DNA of 64,000 nucleotides from Bradyrhizobium tropiciagri (lineage in GTDB: Bacteria > Pseudomonadota > Alphaproteobacteria > Rhizobiales > Xanthobacteraceae): the NCBI RefSeq assembly GCF_018130505.1, contig NZ_JAFCKH010000001.1, positions 62,001 to 126,000 on the forward strand. The letters are read 5' to 3'. This document shows, piece by piece, positions 18,381-28,350 of this stretch. The translations under genes were made by a program, and so were the position numbers. Under the pieces are notes generated by a model. That model did not search any database, was not told where the DNA came from, and worked only from the letters and a program-made list of their open reading frames with translations. How positions within the stretch are numbered: position 1 is the first letter of the stretch; each line of letters starts with the position of its first letter.

Positions 18381-20362
18381 TCGCGGAGAGTGGACACTAT
18401 GCCCTGGTGCTCGCGCTGGGCCTCGCGCTGATCCAGTCCGTCGTGCCGCTGCTCGGTGCGCGTTGGCGCGACGCTGCGCTGATGAACGTCGCGCGCTCGA
18501 CCGCGCTCGCGCAATTGCTGTTCGTCGCGGCCTCGTTCGCGGCGCTGGTGACGCTGCACGTCACTTCGGATTTCTCGGTCCTCAACGTCTACGAGAACTC
18601 GCATTCGCTGAAGCCGCTGCTTTACAAGATCACCGGCGTTTGGGGCAACCATGAAGGTTCGATGCTGCTGTGGGTGTCGATCCTGGCGCTGTTCGGCGGC
18701 CTCGTTGCCGCCTTCGGCAACAATCTGCCGCTGTCGCTGCGCGCGCATGTGCTGGCGGTGCAGGCCTGGGTCGCCAGCGCCTTCTATCTCTTCATCCTGA
18801 TCACCTCGAATCCGTTCCTGCGCATCGCCAACCCGCCGCTCGAGGGACGCGACCTCAATCCGGTGCTGCAGGACATCGGCCTCGCCGTGCATCCGCCGAT
18901 GCTCTATCTCGGCTATGTCGGTTTCTCGATCTCGTTCTCCTTCGCGGTCGCCGCGCTGCTCGAGGGCCGCATCGATGCCGCCTGGGCGCGTTGGGTGCGC
19001 CCGTGGACGCTGGTGGCCTGGATCTTCCTGACCCTCGGCATCGCGATGGGCTCTTACTGGGCCTATTACGAGCTCGGCTGGGGCGGCTGGTGGTTCTGGG
19101 ATCCGGTCGAGAACGCCTCGCTGATGCCGTGGCTCGCCGGCACCGCGCTGCTGCATTCGGCGCTGGTGATGGAGAAGCGTAATGCGCTGAAGGTGTGGAC
19201 CGTGCTGCTCGCGATCCTGACCTTCTCGCTGTCGCTGCTCGGCACCTTCCTGGTGCGCTCCGGCGTGCTCACCTCGGTGCACGCCTTCGCCACCGATCCG
19301 ACGCGCGGCGTCTTCATCCTCTTGATCCTCTGCGTCTTCATCGGCGGCAGCCTTTCGCTCTATGCCTGGCGCGCCTCGGCGCTGAAGCAGGGTGGGCTGT
19401 TCGCGCCGATCTCGCGCGAGGGCGCGCTGGTGCTGAACAATCTGCTGCTGACCACGGCCTGCGCCACCGTGTTCATCGGCACGCTGTACCCGCTGGCGCT
19501 CGAGGTGCTCACCGGCGAGAAGATCTCGGTCGGCGCGCCGTTCTTCAATTTCACCTTTGCGCCGCTGTTCGTGCCGCTTCTGATCGCGGTGCCGTTCGGG
19601 CCGCTGCTGGCCTGGAAGCGCGGCGATTTGCTCGGCGCGGCGCAGCGGCTGCTCGCTGCCGGCATCGCCGCGCTGCTGGCGATCGCGCTGGTGCTGGCGT
19701 GGACCTATGGCGGGGCGACGCTGGCCCCGGTCGCGATCGGGCTCGCGGTGTTTGTGATCGTCGGCGCGCTGTGCGATCTCGCCGAGCGCATCGCGCTGTT
19801 CCGGGTGCCGCTGCCGATCTCGCTGCGCCGGGCGCGCGGGTTGCCGCGCGCGACCTGGGGCACTGTATTCGCGCATGCCGGCCTCGGCGTCGCGCTGATC
19901 GGCATCGTCTGCGAGACCACCTGGAACAGCGAATATATCGGCGCCATGAAGCCGGACGACGTCGCCAGGGTTGCCGGCTACGAGTTGAAGCTCGACGGCC
20001 TGACGCAGCGGCAGGGACCGAATTTCCGCGAAATGCTGGCCCAGTTCACCGTCAGCCGCGACGGCGAGAAGGTCAGCGTGATGACGCCGTCGAAGCGCAA
20101 CTTCACGACCCGCGGCGCGGCGACGACGGAGGCCGCGCTGCTGACCCGCGGCGCGAGCCAGCTCTACATTTCGCTCGGCGACGCGTCGGCCGACGGCGCG
20201 ATCGCGGTGCGCATCTATCACAAGCCGCTGGTACTGCTGATCTGGTGGGGACCGGTGCTGATGGCCTTCGGCGGCGTGCTGTCGCTGTCCGATCGCCGCC
20301 TGCGGGTTGGTGCGCCGAAGCCGGCCAAGGCGTCGTCTCGCGCATTGCAGGCGGCCGAATGA
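18377..20362 (+). CDS. ccmF: Haem lyase subunit CcmF (CycK)
   Basis: A 661-aa polytopic membrane protein. The WWD signature appears as [18 protein letters not shown] after a run of transmembrane segments, with flanking [12 protein letters not shown] and, later, GTLYPL. About 14 hydrophobic segments and a periplasmic loop near the C-terminus agree with family length. It passes haem from CcmE to reduced apocytochrome c. The start is a GTG at 18377 that overlaps the ccmE stop by four bases; the stop in turn overlaps the ccmH ATG by four bases. Confidence 0.96.
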   Translation: MIAESGHYALVLALGLALIQSVVPLLGARWRDAALMNVARSTALAQLLFVAASFAALVTLHVTSDFSVLNVYENSHSLKPLLYKITGVWGNHEGSMLLWVSILALFGGLVAAFGNNLPLSLRAHVLAVQAWVASAFYLFILITSNPFLRIANPPLEGRDLNPVLQDIGLAVHPPMLYLGYVGFSISFSFAVAALLEGRIDAAWARWVRPWTLVAWIFLTLGIAMGSYWAYYELGWGGWWFWDPVENASLMPWLAGTALLHSALVMEKRNALKVWTVLLAILTFSLSLLGTFLVRSGVLTSVHAFATDPTRGVFILLILCVFIGGSLSLYAWRASALKQGGLFAPISREGALVLNNLLLTTACATVFIGTLYPLALEVLTGEKISVGAPFFNFTFAPLFVPLLIAVPFGPLLAWKRGDLLGAAQRLLAAGIAALLAIALVLAWTYGGATLAPVAIGLAVFVIVGALCDLAERIALFRVPLPISLRRARGLPRATWGTVFAHAGLGVALIGIVCETTWNSEYIGAMKPDDVARVAGYELKLDGLTQRQGPNFREMLAQFTVSRDGEKVSVMTPSKRNFTTRGAATTEAALLTRGASQLYISLGDASADGAIAVRIYHKPLVLLIWWGPVLMAFGGVLSLSDRRLRVGAPKPAKASSRALQAAE

Positions 20363-20868
20363 TGCACTCACGCAGCCTCCTTGCCGGCATCGTCGCGATC
20401 ACCCTCGCGCTCGGCGCGCTGCCGGCCCATGCCGTGCTGCCCGACGAGGTCATGGCCGATCCGGCCAAGGAGGCGAGGGCGCGCGACCTGTCACGCGAAC
20501 TGCGCTGCATGGTCTGCCAGAACCAGTCGATCGACGATTCGGAAGCGCCGCTGGCGCGTGACCTTCGCCTCCTGGTGCGTGAACGCATCGCGGCCGGCGA
20601 CAACGACCGGCAGGTGATCGATTTTCTGGTGGCCCGCTACGGCGAATTCGTGCTGCTGAAGCCGCGCGTCAACGAGCACACGCTGCTGCTCTGGCTGACC
20701 CCGCCGCTGGTGCTGCTGCTGGGCGGTTTCGCGCTGTGGCGGTTCGGCCGGCGCAAGGGAACTCCCGCTGATGGCGAGGCCGGTTCCGCCCCGGCATTGA
20801 CTGCCGAGGAACAGGCACGGCTGGAGCGCCTTTTGGCGGTGGATTCCGCGCCGGAACAGCGCGGTTAG
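20359..20868 (+). CDS. ccmH: Cytochrome c maturation thiol-disulfide protein CcmH (CycL)
   Basis: A 169-aa protein: signal peptide (LLAGIVAITLALGALPAHA), then the redox motif LRCMVCQNQ with C50 and C53, then a C-terminal membrane helix (LLLWLTPPLVLLLGGFALWRF) and a short charged tail. It reduces the apocytochrome CXXCH disulfide in the periplasm. It is the short alphaproteobacterial form without the CcmI-like TPR extension found in Escherichia coli; that part is the separate ccmI here. ATG at 20359 overlaps the ccmF stop; a second ATG follows directly at 20362. Confidence 0.95.
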   Translation: MMHSRSLLAGIVAITLALGALPAHAVLPDEVMADPAKEARARDLSRELRCMVCQNQSIDDSEAPLARDLRLLVRERIAAGDNDRQVIDFLVARYGEFVLLKPRVNEHTLLLWLTPPLVLLLGGFALWRFGRRKGTPADGEAGSAPALTAEEQARLERLLAVDSAPEQRG

Positions 20869-21038
20869 TTCCTCGATAACCCCTTCTTTTGGCTGCGCTA
20901 TTCTGCCGCATGCGCGGCCGCCTTAATTACCAAAGTTTAATTCCGCATCCAGCCCGCTGTAAGGCTGATGACGCCATGTTCAGACGCATCAGGTGCCTGC
21001 CCCCCGCACCGTTGATTCTGGCCTGGAGATTTCAAGCA

Positions 21039-22616
21039 ATGACCGACCGTCCCGACCTCTCGACCCTTCCATCCTACAAGGCGCCGAAGCGCTCGCTGTT
21101 TTCCGCCCGCAAATTCGCGCTGATGGCGTCGGTTGTCGCCGGCCTCGGCGTCGCCGCTTACGGCCTCAGCCCGTCGCATAATCCGGGCGACCTGTTCTCG
21201 ACCCCGGCGCATGCCCAGGTCAACAACGAGGTCCGCAAGGTTCAGCAGCCGGTCGGCTTTGCCGACATCGTCGAGCGCGTGAAGCCGTCGGTGATCTCGG
21301 TGAAGGTCAACATCCGCGAGAAGGTCGCGAAGGACGACGGCAATGACGACTCGCCGTTCCAGCCGGGTTCGCCGATGGAGCGCTTCTTCCGCCGCTTCGG
21401 CGGTCCGGATGGTCTGCCCCCGGGTCTGCGCGGCGGACCGCGCGGCGGCGGCGTCGTGACCGGCCAGGGTTCCGGCTTTTTCATCTCGGCTGACGGCTAC
21501 GCCGTGACCAACAATCACGTCGTCGACGGCGCCGACAAGGTCGAAGTCACGACCGATGAAGGCAAGACCTATTCCGCCAAGGTGATCGGCACCGATCCGA
21601 AGACCGATCTCGCGCTGATCAAGGTCGAGGGTGGCCCGAACTTCCAGTTCGCCAAGCTGTCCGACACCAAGCCGCGCATCGGCGACTGGGTGCTGGCGGT
21701 CGGCAACCCCTTCGGCCTCGGCGGCACCGTGACCGCGGGCATCGTGTCCGCCTCCGGCCGCGACATCGGCAACGGCCCGTATGACGACTTCATCCAGATC
21801 GATGCGCCCGTGAACAAGGGCAATTCGGGCGGTCCGGCGTTCGACATGTCGGGCGAGGTGATGGGCGTCAACACGGCGATCTACTCGCCGTCCGGCGGCA
21901 GCGTCGGCATCGCGTTCTCGATCCCCGCCGCGACCGTGAAGAGCGTCATTGCGCAGCTGAAGGACAAGGGCTCGGTCAGCCGTGGCTGGATCGGCGTCCA
22001 GATCCAGCCGGTGACCTCCGACATCGCCGACAGCCTCGGCATGAAAAAGGCCGAAGGCGCGCTGGTGGCCGAACCGCAGGCCAATGGCCCGGCGGCGAAG
22101 GCCGGCATCGAGTCGGGTGACGTCATCACCGCCGTCAACGGCGAGCCGGTCAAGGATGCGCGCGAGCTCGCCCGCACCATCGGCGGCCTGTCGCCCGGCA
22201 ATTCGGTGAAGCTGAACGTGCTGCACAAGGGCTCGGACAAGGTCGTCAACCTCACGCTCGGCCAGTTGCCGAACAACATCGAGGCCAAGGCCGACACCGA
22301 CAAGGGTGGCAAGGAGTCGTCCCGCGGCACCGACGTGCCGAAGCTCGGCCTCACCGTGGCGCCCGCCAACAGCGTGGCCGGCGCCGGCAAGGACGGCGTG
22401 GTCGTGACCGAGGTCGATCCCAAGAGTGCCGCCGCCGAGCGGGGCTTCAAGGAAGGCGACGTGATCCTCGAGGTTGCCGGCAAGACCGTCGGTACCGCTG
22501 GTGAGGTGCGCGATGCGATCACCGCGGCGCGCAGCGACAACAAGAACAGCGTTCTCATGCGCGTGAAGAGCGGCGGTTCGTCGCGCTTCGTGGCAGTGCC
22601 GTTGGCCAAGGGATAA
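21039..22616 (+). CDS. degP: Periplasmic serine protease DegP/HtrA
   Basis: A 525-aa Do-type protease. The N-terminus has an anchor or signal segment (about residues 26-42, ending near AHAQ at 57-60). The trypsin-like domain has H160 (VTNNHVVDGAD), D190 (TDLALIKV) and S263 (NKGNSGGPAF), the full catalytic triad. Two PDZ domains follow, starting near GWIGVQIQPV and GLTVAPANSV. It degrades or refolds damaged envelope proteins. I chose the ATG at 21039 because TGGAG precedes it and the upstream frame has no family character. 170 bases after ccmH, so it may have its own promoter, and it ends in a strong terminator at 22748. The location beside ccm genes is conserved in rhizobia. Confidence 0.96.
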   Translation: MTDRPDLSTLPSYKAPKRSLFSARKFALMASVVAGLGVAAYGLSPSHNPGDLFSTPAHAQVNNEVRKVQQPVGFADIVERVKPSVISVKVNIREKVAKDDGNDDSPFQPGSPMERFFRRFGGPDGLPPGLRGGPRGGGVVTGQGSGFFISADGYAVTNNHVVDGADKVEVTTDEGKTYSAKVIGTDPKTDLALIKVEGGPNFQFAKLSDTKPRIGDWVLAVGNPFGLGGTVTAGIVSASGRDIGNGPYDDFIQIDAPVNKGNSGGPAFDMSGEVMGVNTAIYSPSGGSVGIAFSIPAATVKSVIAQLKDKGSVSRGWIGVQIQPVTSDIADSLGMKKAEGALVAEPQANGPAAKAGIESGDVITAVNGEPVKDARELARTIGGLSPGNSVKLNVLHKGSDKVVNLTLGQLPNNIEAKADTDKGGKESSRGTDVPKLGLTVAPANSVAGAGKDGVVVTEVDPKSAAAERGFKEGDVILEVAGKTVGTAGEVRDAITAARSDNKNSVLMRVKSGGSSRFVAVPLAKG

Positions 22617-22747
22617 CTATCTATGAGTTGGGAAGTGTCGCCGGCATCAGTCGCCCCCGCCGACGGCGCTTCTCGGGGGGCGGGCGCCCCGCCCGCTCCC
22701 TCTGTTGCCTTTCGATGGAATACGCCCCCCTCCGTCGGAAGGTCTCA

Positions 22748-22783
22748 GGGCGGTGAAGTCCCCCAGCTTCACCGCCCACTTTT
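22748..22783 (+). terminator. Rho-independent terminator after degP
   Basis: An 11-bp perfect stem, GGGCGGTGAAG against CTTCACCGCCC, with an 8-base loop, followed by ACTTTT. A second GC-rich hairpin (GGGCGGG-CGC-CCCGCCC) lies upstream at about 22680. Together they separate degP from the next two-component pair. Confidence 0.75.
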
Positions 22784-22884
22784 CTCGCCTCCGCGCGATA
22801 CCGCGGCAGCAAAACTCCGAGATTACGCGCGGTCGTCTTGCATGTGCAGGCCGGCCGCGCCATGCTGACAGAGGGCCAATTTCC

Positions 22885-23586
22885 GTGACCGCAACCGCTC
22901 CGCAAATGCGCATTTTGATCATCGAAGATGACCGCGAATCCGCCGACTATCTGGTCAAGGCATTTCGCGAAGTCGGCTACATCGCCGACCTCGCTGCCGA
23001 TGGCGAGGAGGGGCTTTCGATGGCCGAGACCGGCGAATACGACGTGCTGGTGGTCGACCGGATGCTGCCGAAGCGCGACGGGCTGTCGCTGATCGGAAGC
23101 CTGCGCGACAAGGGCAACCGCACGCCGGTCTTGATCCTCTCGGCGCTCGGCCAGGTCGACGACCGCATCAAGGGCCTGCGCGCCGGCGGCGACGACTATC
23201 TGCCGAAACCCTATTCCTTCGCCGAACTGCTGGCGCGCGTCGAGGTGCTGTCACGGCGCAATGTCGGCCCGGCCGAGGAGACCGTCTACCGGGTCGGCGA
23301 CCTCGAGCTCGACCGGCTCTCGCATCGCGTCGCCCGCGGCAAGGACGAGCTGACCCTGCAGCCGCGCGAGTTTCGCCTGCTCGAATACCTGATGAAGCAT
23401 GCCGGACAGGTGGTGACGCGCACCATGCTGCTGGAGAACGTCTGGGACTATCATTTCGATCCGCAGACCAACGTCATCGACGTGCACATCTCGCGGCTGC
23501 GCTCCAAGATCGACAAGGGCTTCGAGCGGCCGCTGCTGCATACGATCCGCGGCGCGGGATACATGATCCGTGACGGCATCAGGTAG
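22885..23586 (+). CDS. OmpR-family response regulator
   Basis: A 233-aa response regulator. The receiver domain has the acidic IIEDD, phosphoacceptor D58 in VVDRMLP and K108 in LPKPYS; a winged-helix output domain ends TIRGAGYMIRDGI. Start is a GTG at 22885 after AGAGGG; an internal ATG at 22906 would remove seven residues. The partner kinase starts three bases after its stop. Rhizobia conserve this RR-kinase pair between degP and glnE, so an envelope-stress role is a reasonable guess, but target genes are unknown. Confidence 0.9.
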   Translation: MTATAPQMRILIIEDDRESADYLVKAFREVGYIADLAADGEEGLSMAETGEYDVLVVDRMLPKRDGLSLIGSLRDKGNRTPVLILSALGQVDDRIKGLRAGGDDYLPKPYSFAELLARVEVLSRRNVGPAEETVYRVGDLELDRLSHRVARGKDELTLQPREFRLLEYLMKHAGQVVTRTMLLENVWDYHFDPQTNVIDVHISRLRSKIDKGFERPLLHTIRGAGYMIRDGIR

Positions 23587-23589
23587 ACC

Positions 23590-25038
23590 GTGACCGCCTT
23601 CGGCAAACTGATCCGCACCACGGCGTTTCGGCTGACGCTGGTGTATCTGTTCTTGTTTGCGCTGTTTGCCGCCTCGCTGCTGGGCTATTTCGCCTGGAAT
23701 ACCCGCCGGCTGATCACCGAGCAGATCACGATCACGGTGAACGCCGAGATCGGCGAGATCTCCGACATCTATAACCGTCGCGGCCTGCGCGGCCTGCTCA
23801 ACACAATGGGCAACCGTGCGCTGCGGCCTGGCGCCAATCTGTACCTGGTGACAGCGCCGAACGGGCAGGCGCTGGCCGGCAATATCGAGTCGCTGGCGCC
23901 GGGCGTGATGGGTATCCAGGGCTGGACCGAGACCGCCTATCGTCGGCTCGACGACAACACCGATCATCGTGCGCTGGTGCGGGTCACCGAGCTGACCAAC
24001 GGCTTCCGCCTCTTGGTCGGGCGCGATCTGGAGGAGCGGCGGCGGCTGTTCGGGATCGTCGCCAAGGCCGCGCAATGGTCGATCCTGGTCGTCGTCGTGC
24101 TCGGCATCGGCGGCGGCATTTTCGTCGCGCGCCGCGTGCTGCACCGGATCGATGCCATGACCGGCACGACGCGGCGGATCATGGCCGGCGACCTGTCCGG
24201 CCGGCTGCCGGTCGGCCGCAGCGGCGACGAGCTCGACCGCCTCGCGGAAAACCTCAATGCCATGCTGGAGCGTATCGAGGCGCTGATGACCGGCCTCAAG
24301 GAGGTCTCCGACAACATCGCCCACGACCTCAAGACGCCGCTGACACGGCTGCGCAACCGCGCCGAGGAGGCTCTGGCAAGGTCGGGCAGCGAGGCCGATT
24401 ACCGCGCGGCGCTGGAGCGGACGATCGAGGAGTCCGACGGGCTGATCCGCACCTTCAACGCGCTGTTGATGATCGCGCGCGCCGAGTCCGGCCAGGCGCG
24501 CGGAAACATGGACGATTTCGACGGCGCCGACGTCGCCAACGGCATCCACGAGCTGTACGAGCCGCTGGCCGAGGACGACGGCATGACGCTGCAGGTGAAG
24601 ACCGCACCGACCCCGATCCACGGCAACCGCGAACTGATCAGCCAGGCGCTGGCCAATCTGGTCGAGAACGCCATCAAATACGGCAAGCCGGAAGCCGGCG
24701 TGCAGCCGCCGGGCGGGCAGGCCAGCGCGATCCTGATCGAGGCGCGGCGCGAGGGCGGCCAGGTGCTGCTCAGCGTCACCGACCACGGACCCGGCATCCC
24801 CGAGGGTGACCGCAAGCACGCGGTGGAGCGCTTCGTCCGCCTCGAGGCCAGCCGCACCTTGCCGGGTTCCGGGCTCGGCCTCAGCCTGGCTTCGGCGGTG
24901 GCGACCCTCCATGGCGGCGAGTTGCGGCTCGGCGATGCGCATCCCGGCCTGGTCGCGACCCTGGTGCTGCCGGCGCGGGTGGGCGGCAGTGACAGGCTTG
25001 CGGCTCAAACGCAGGATGTGCCACAGAAGGCGGCATGA
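23590..25038 (+). CDS. Sensor histidine kinase, partner of the preceding regulator
   Basis: A 482-aa membrane kinase: TM1 at about residues 15-34, periplasmic domain of about 125 residues, TM2 at about 163-181, HAMP, H box with H245 in NIAHDLKTPLTRL, then N box NLVENAIKYG, DHGPGIP and GSGLGLSLA. All catalytic features are present. Start is a GTG at 23590, three bases after the regulator stop. Its stop overlaps the glnE start (ATGA), so RR, kinase and glnE are probably one transcript. The signal is unknown. Confidence 0.9.
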   Translation: MTAFGKLIRTTAFRLTLVYLFLFALFAASLLGYFAWNTRRLITEQITITVNAEIGEISDIYNRRGLRGLLNTMGNRALRPGANLYLVTAPNGQALAGNIESLAPGVMGIQGWTETAYRRLDDNTDHRALVRVTELTNGFRLLVGRDLEERRRLFGIVAKAAQWSILVVVVLGIGGGIFVARRVLHRIDAMTGTTRRIMAGDLSGRLPVGRSGDELDRLAENLNAMLERIEALMTGLKEVSDNIAHDLKTPLTRLRNRAEEALARSGSEADYRAALERTIEESDGLIRTFNALLMIARAESGQARGNMDDFDGADVANGIHELYEPLAEDDGMTLQVKTAPTPIHGNRELISQALANLVENAIKYGKPEAGVQPPGGQASAILIEARREGGQVLLSVTDHGPGIPEGDRKHAVERFVRLEASRTLPGSGLGLSLASAVATLHGGELRLGDAHPGLVATLVLPARVGGSDRLAAQTQDVPQKAA

Positions 25039-27992
25039 ATGCCGCCGCGCCGGGAAACGCGGATCGACATGCTCTGGCCGCGCGGTTCGCGGACGGACCG
25101 CGTGTCGCCGCGCCGCAATCCGCCGATCAGCGCCTGACTGACTGGTTCGCCGAGCTCGAGCCGGCCCAATCGGCCGCGCTCGAGGCGCTGCTGGACCAGC
25201 CGCACGCCCGCGACATCCTGCGCGGTATCACCGAGTTCTCGCCCTACCTGTTCGAGCTCGCGCGTGCCGATGCCGCGCGGCTGATCCGCGTTCTGTCATG
25301 CGACCCGGAGTCGCATCTGCCCGGCCTGATCGAGACCACCTCCCGCGACGTGCTGGCCGCCGGCAGCGAGGCCGAGGTGATGCAGCTGCTGCGCCGCCTG
25401 AAGGCGGAAGCGGCGCTGATGATCGCCCTGTGCGACATCGGCGGGGTCTGGCCGGTGATGCGCGTCACCGGCGCGCTGACCGACATCGCGGTGACCTCGG
25501 TCCAATCGGCTCTGCGCTATCTGTTCCGCCAGGAAGTCGCCCGCGGCCGGATGACCGCCGCCGATCCGGATCATCCCGAGGCGGGCTCCGGCCTGATCGT
25601 GCTGGCGATGGGCAAGATGGGCGCGGGCGAGCTGAACTATTCCAGCGATATCGACCTGATCGTGTTCTTCGATCGCAACGCCACCTCGCTCGCCGAGGAT
25701 ATCGAGCCGCAGCCGTTCTTCGTGCGGGTGACGCAGGCGATGGCGCGGATACTGCAGCAGCGGTCCGGCGAGGGCTACGTGTTCCGGGTCGATCTGCGGC
25801 TGCGGCCGGATCCGGCCTCGACCCAGGTCGCGATCTCGACCGACGCCGCGCTGCATTACTATGAGCGCGAGGGCCGCACCTGGGAGCGCGCGGCGATGAT
25901 CAAGGCGCGGCCCTGCGCCGGCGACGCCCGGGCCGGCGACGCGCTGGTCGCCGAGCTCGCGCCGTTCGTCTGGCGCAAGCACCTGGATTTTGCCGCGCTC
26001 GCCGACGTCCATGACATGAAGCGGCAGATGCAGACCTATCGCGGCCAGAGCGAGATCTCGGTCGAGGGCCACAACGTCAAGGTCGGCCGCGGCGGCATCC
26101 GCGAGATCGAGTTCTTCGCCCAGACCCAGCAGCTGATCGCCGGCGGCCGCCATCCGGAGCTGCGGGTGCGGCCGACGCTGGAAGCGCTGACCGTACTCGC
26201 CGACAGCAACTGGATCACCTATGAGGCGCGCGACCAGCTGACGACCGCCTACGAGTTCCTGCGCCGGGTCGAGCACCGCCTGCAGATGATCGCCGACGAG
26301 CAGACTCACTCGCTGCCCGAGGAGCCCGAGGCCGTCGAGCGCTTTGCGCATTTCTTCGGCTACGAGAACCGCGAGGCGTTCGCCAAGGACCTGCTCGGCC
26401 AGCTCAAGATCGTGCAGAGCCATTACGGCAAGCTGTTCGAGGGCGACGATCCGACCGGCACCGCGAGGCTGCCGGATCTCAACTACGGCGGCGGTCCCGA
26501 GGATGCCCGCCTGGTCGAGCACCTCGCCAATCTGGGCTTCAAGAAGCCGGTCGCGGTCGCCGGCACCGTGCAGAACTGGATCGAGGGCGACTACCGCGCG
26601 CTGCGCGTGGAGGCGACGCGCACCGCGTTCCTCGAATTCATTCCCGGCCTGATCGACGGGCTCGCGCGTGCCGAGGAGCCCGACGACGCCGTGACGGCGT
26701 TCGACCGCTTCCTCGGCGCGTTGCAGCGCGGCGGGCGGCTGATCTCGCTGCTCAGCCAGAACCGCGACCTCGTCGCGCTGGTTGCGCTGATCCTCGGCGC
26801 GGCGCCGCGGCTCGGCGACATGCTGGCGCGCCAGCCGCAGATCATGGACGGCTTGATCGATCCGCGCTTCTTCGGCGCCATGCCGGACCGGAAGGAGCTG
26901 TCGGACCGGCTCGCCGCCACGCTGCAGGATGCGTCGTCCTATGAGGACTTCCTCGACCGCCTGCGGCTGTTCGGCCAGGAGAGCCTGTTCCTGATCGGCA
27001 CCCGCATCCTGTCCGGCACGGTGTCGGCGCAGCACGCCAGCACCGCCTTCGCTGATGTCGCCGAGGGTATCGTCCACACCGTGCACGGCCTCGTCACCGA
27101 TCAGTTCGCCGCGCAATACGGCCGCATCAAGGGGCAGGAGACCGCGATCATCGCGATGGGCCGGCTCGGCAGCCGCGAGATGACGGCATCCTCCGACCTC
27201 GATCTGATCCTGCTCTATGATTACGACGGCGAGGCGCCGGATTCCGACGGCGAGCGCTCGCTGCACGGCGCGCAGTATTTCGCCCGCTTCACCCAGCGCC
27301 TGATCAGCGCGTTCACGACGCGCACCAATTACGGCGTGCTGTACGAGGTCGACATGCGGCTGCGGCCGTCCGGGCGCGCCGGCCCGGTCGCCTCGCGGAT
27401 CGACGCGTTCTCGGATTACCAGGAGCGCGAGGCCTGGACCTGGGAGCACATGGCGCTGACCCGCGCCCGGGTGATCTCGGCCTCGCCGGAATTCCGCGAG
27501 AAGATCGAGGCGATCATCCGCAGCGTGCTGACGCGGCCGCGCGATGCGGCGTCGACCGCGGCCGACGTCGCCGACATGCGGCGCGCGATCGCGCTGGAGA
27601 AGGGCGAGGACGACGTCTGGGATCTCAAGCTCGCCGCCGGCGGGCTGGTCGATATCGACTTCATCGCGCAGTATCTTCAGCTCGCGCACGCCTCGGTGAA
27701 GCCGGATATCCTCAGCGTCTCGACGCTGCAGGTGCTCGACAATGCCGCCAAGCTGGGCTTGCTCGGCCAGTCCGAAGCCGAGATCCTGCGCTCGGCGGCG
27801 CGGCTCTATCACGACCTGACCCAGATCCTGCGGCTCTGCGTCACCGGCAAGTTCAACCCGGAAACGGCCGGCGACGACCTGTTGCGCGTGATGGCGCGGG
27901 CAGGCGACACGCCGGACTTCTCCTCGCTGGAAGCCCGCCTGCGCGAGACCCAGAGCGAGGTACGTCGGGTGTTCACCGCGATCGTCGGCTAG
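25035..27992 (+). CDS. glnE: Glutamine synthetase adenylyltransferase/adenylyl-removing enzyme
   Basis: A 985-aa bifunctional enzyme with two nucleotidyltransferase domains. The N-terminal adenylyl-removing half has MGKMGAGELNYSSDIDLIV near residue 195. The C-terminal adenylyltransferase half has MGRLGSREMTASSDLDLIL near residue 708. The DxD pairs are intact in both. It attaches AMP to or removes it from glutamine synthetase in response to PII and glutamine. Length is as expected. The start overlaps the kinase stop by four bases. It is convergent with fdsD, and a palindromic repeat lies between the two. Confidence 0.97.
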   Translation: MNAAAPGNADRHALAARFADGPRVAAPQSADQRLTDWFAELEPAQSAALEALLDQPHARDILRGITEFSPYLFELARADAARLIRVLSCDPESHLPGLIETTSRDVLAAGSEAEVMQLLRRLKAEAALMIALCDIGGVWPVMRVTGALTDIAVTSVQSALRYLFRQEVARGRMTAADPDHPEAGSGLIVLAMGKMGAGELNYSSDIDLIVFFDRNATSLAEDIEPQPFFVRVTQAMARILQQRSGEGYVFRVDLRLRPDPASTQVAISTDAALHYYEREGRTWERAAMIKARPCAGDARAGDALVAELAPFVWRKHLDFAALADVHDMKRQMQTYRGQSEISVEGHNVKVGRGGIREIEFFAQTQQLIAGGRHPELRVRPTLEALTVLADSNWITYEARDQLTTAYEFLRRVEHRLQMIADEQTHSLPEEPEAVERFAHFFGYENREAFAKDLLGQLKIVQSHYGKLFEGDDPTGTARLPDLNYGGGPEDARLVEHLANLGFKKPVAVAGTVQNWIEGDYRALRVEATRTAFLEFIPGLIDGLARAEEPDDAVTAFDRFLGALQRGGRLISLLSQNRDLVALVALILGAAPRLGDMLARQPQIMDGLIDPRFFGAMPDRKELSDRLAATLQDASSYEDFLDRLRLFGQESLFLIGTRILSGTVSAQHASTAFADVAEGIVHTVHGLVTDQFAAQYGRIKGQETAIIAMGRLGSREMTASSDLDLILLYDYDGEAPDSDGERSLHGAQYFARFTQRLISAFTTRTNYGVLYEVDMRLRPSGRAGPVASRIDAFSDYQEREAWTWEHMALTRARVISASPEFREKIEAIIRSVLTRPRDAASTAADVADMRRAIALEKGEDDVWDLKLAAGGLVDIDFIAQYLQLAHASVKPDILSVSTLQVLDNAAKLGLLGQSEAEILRSAARLYHDLTQILRLCVTGKFNPETAGDDLLRVMARAGDTPDFSSLEARLRETQSEVRRVFTAIVG

Positions 27993-28006
27993 TTTTGACG
28001 TTCGTC

Positions 28007-28106
28007 CCGTCATCCTGAAGAGCGCGCAGCGCGTCTCGAAGGATGCACGGCCACCAGCCGGGCCGTCGACCCTTCGAGACGCGCTGCGCGCTCCTCAGGG
28101 TGACGG
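28007..28106. repeat. Palindromic intergenic repeat (family B), copy 1
   Basis: A 100-bp imperfect palindrome that starts CCGTCATCCTGA and ends TCAGGGTGACGG, with arms GCGCGTCTCGAAGGATGCACGG and its complement-like CCTTCGAGACGCGC. A related copy is at 47812. It sits between convergent glnE and fdsD and may act as a bidirectional terminator or RNA-stabilising hairpin. Confidence 0.8.
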
Positions 28107-28128
28107 TTGACGGAGTCAGTTCCGAGGG

Positions 28129-28350
28129 CTACGCCTGCAGCTTAAGCTTCTCCAGCGCGTCGCGGACGTTGGGCTCGAGGCCGCTGCCGCCGGCGTCGAG
28201 ATGGGCGAAGATCTGCTTGCGCATCCTCGGGTCCCAGAACTTCCAGATGTGCTCGGAAATGCCCTGCACCGCGCGGTCGTGGCCCTGGCTCTGGAAGAAC
28301 TTTCCAATCTGGTTTGCCATGTAGACCAGCTTGTCAGGCGACGACGACAT
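28129..28350 (-). CDS. fdsD: Formate dehydrogenase delta subunit FdsD
   Basis: A 73-aa protein starting MSSSPDKLVYMANQIGKFF, with GISEHIWKFWDPRMRKQIF in the middle, the pattern of FdsD. It helps maturation or assembly of the soluble NAD-dependent formate dehydrogenase and ends the fds operon. Start at the ATG 28350 with AAGGAG seven bases before it, inside the last 17 bases of fdhD, so the two genes overlap and are translationally coupled. Confidence 0.9.
   Translation of the reverse strand: MSSSPDKLVYMANQIGKFFQSQGHDRAVQGISEHIWKFWDPRMRKQIFAHLDAGGSGLEPNVRDALEKLKLQA

Noticed and set aside
18317-20371. 684-codon minus-strand frame opposite ccmF
   Set aside because: Arg/Gln/His-rich composition with no motif; ccmF on the other strand is certain.
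22675-22695. GGGCGGG-CGC-CCCGCCC hairpin as an independent RNA element
   Set aside because: Only 7 bp in very GC-rich DNA; more likely part of the degP terminator region.
25296-28013. 905-codon minus-strand frame opposite glnE
   Set aside because: No protein family features; a GC-skew shadow of glnE.
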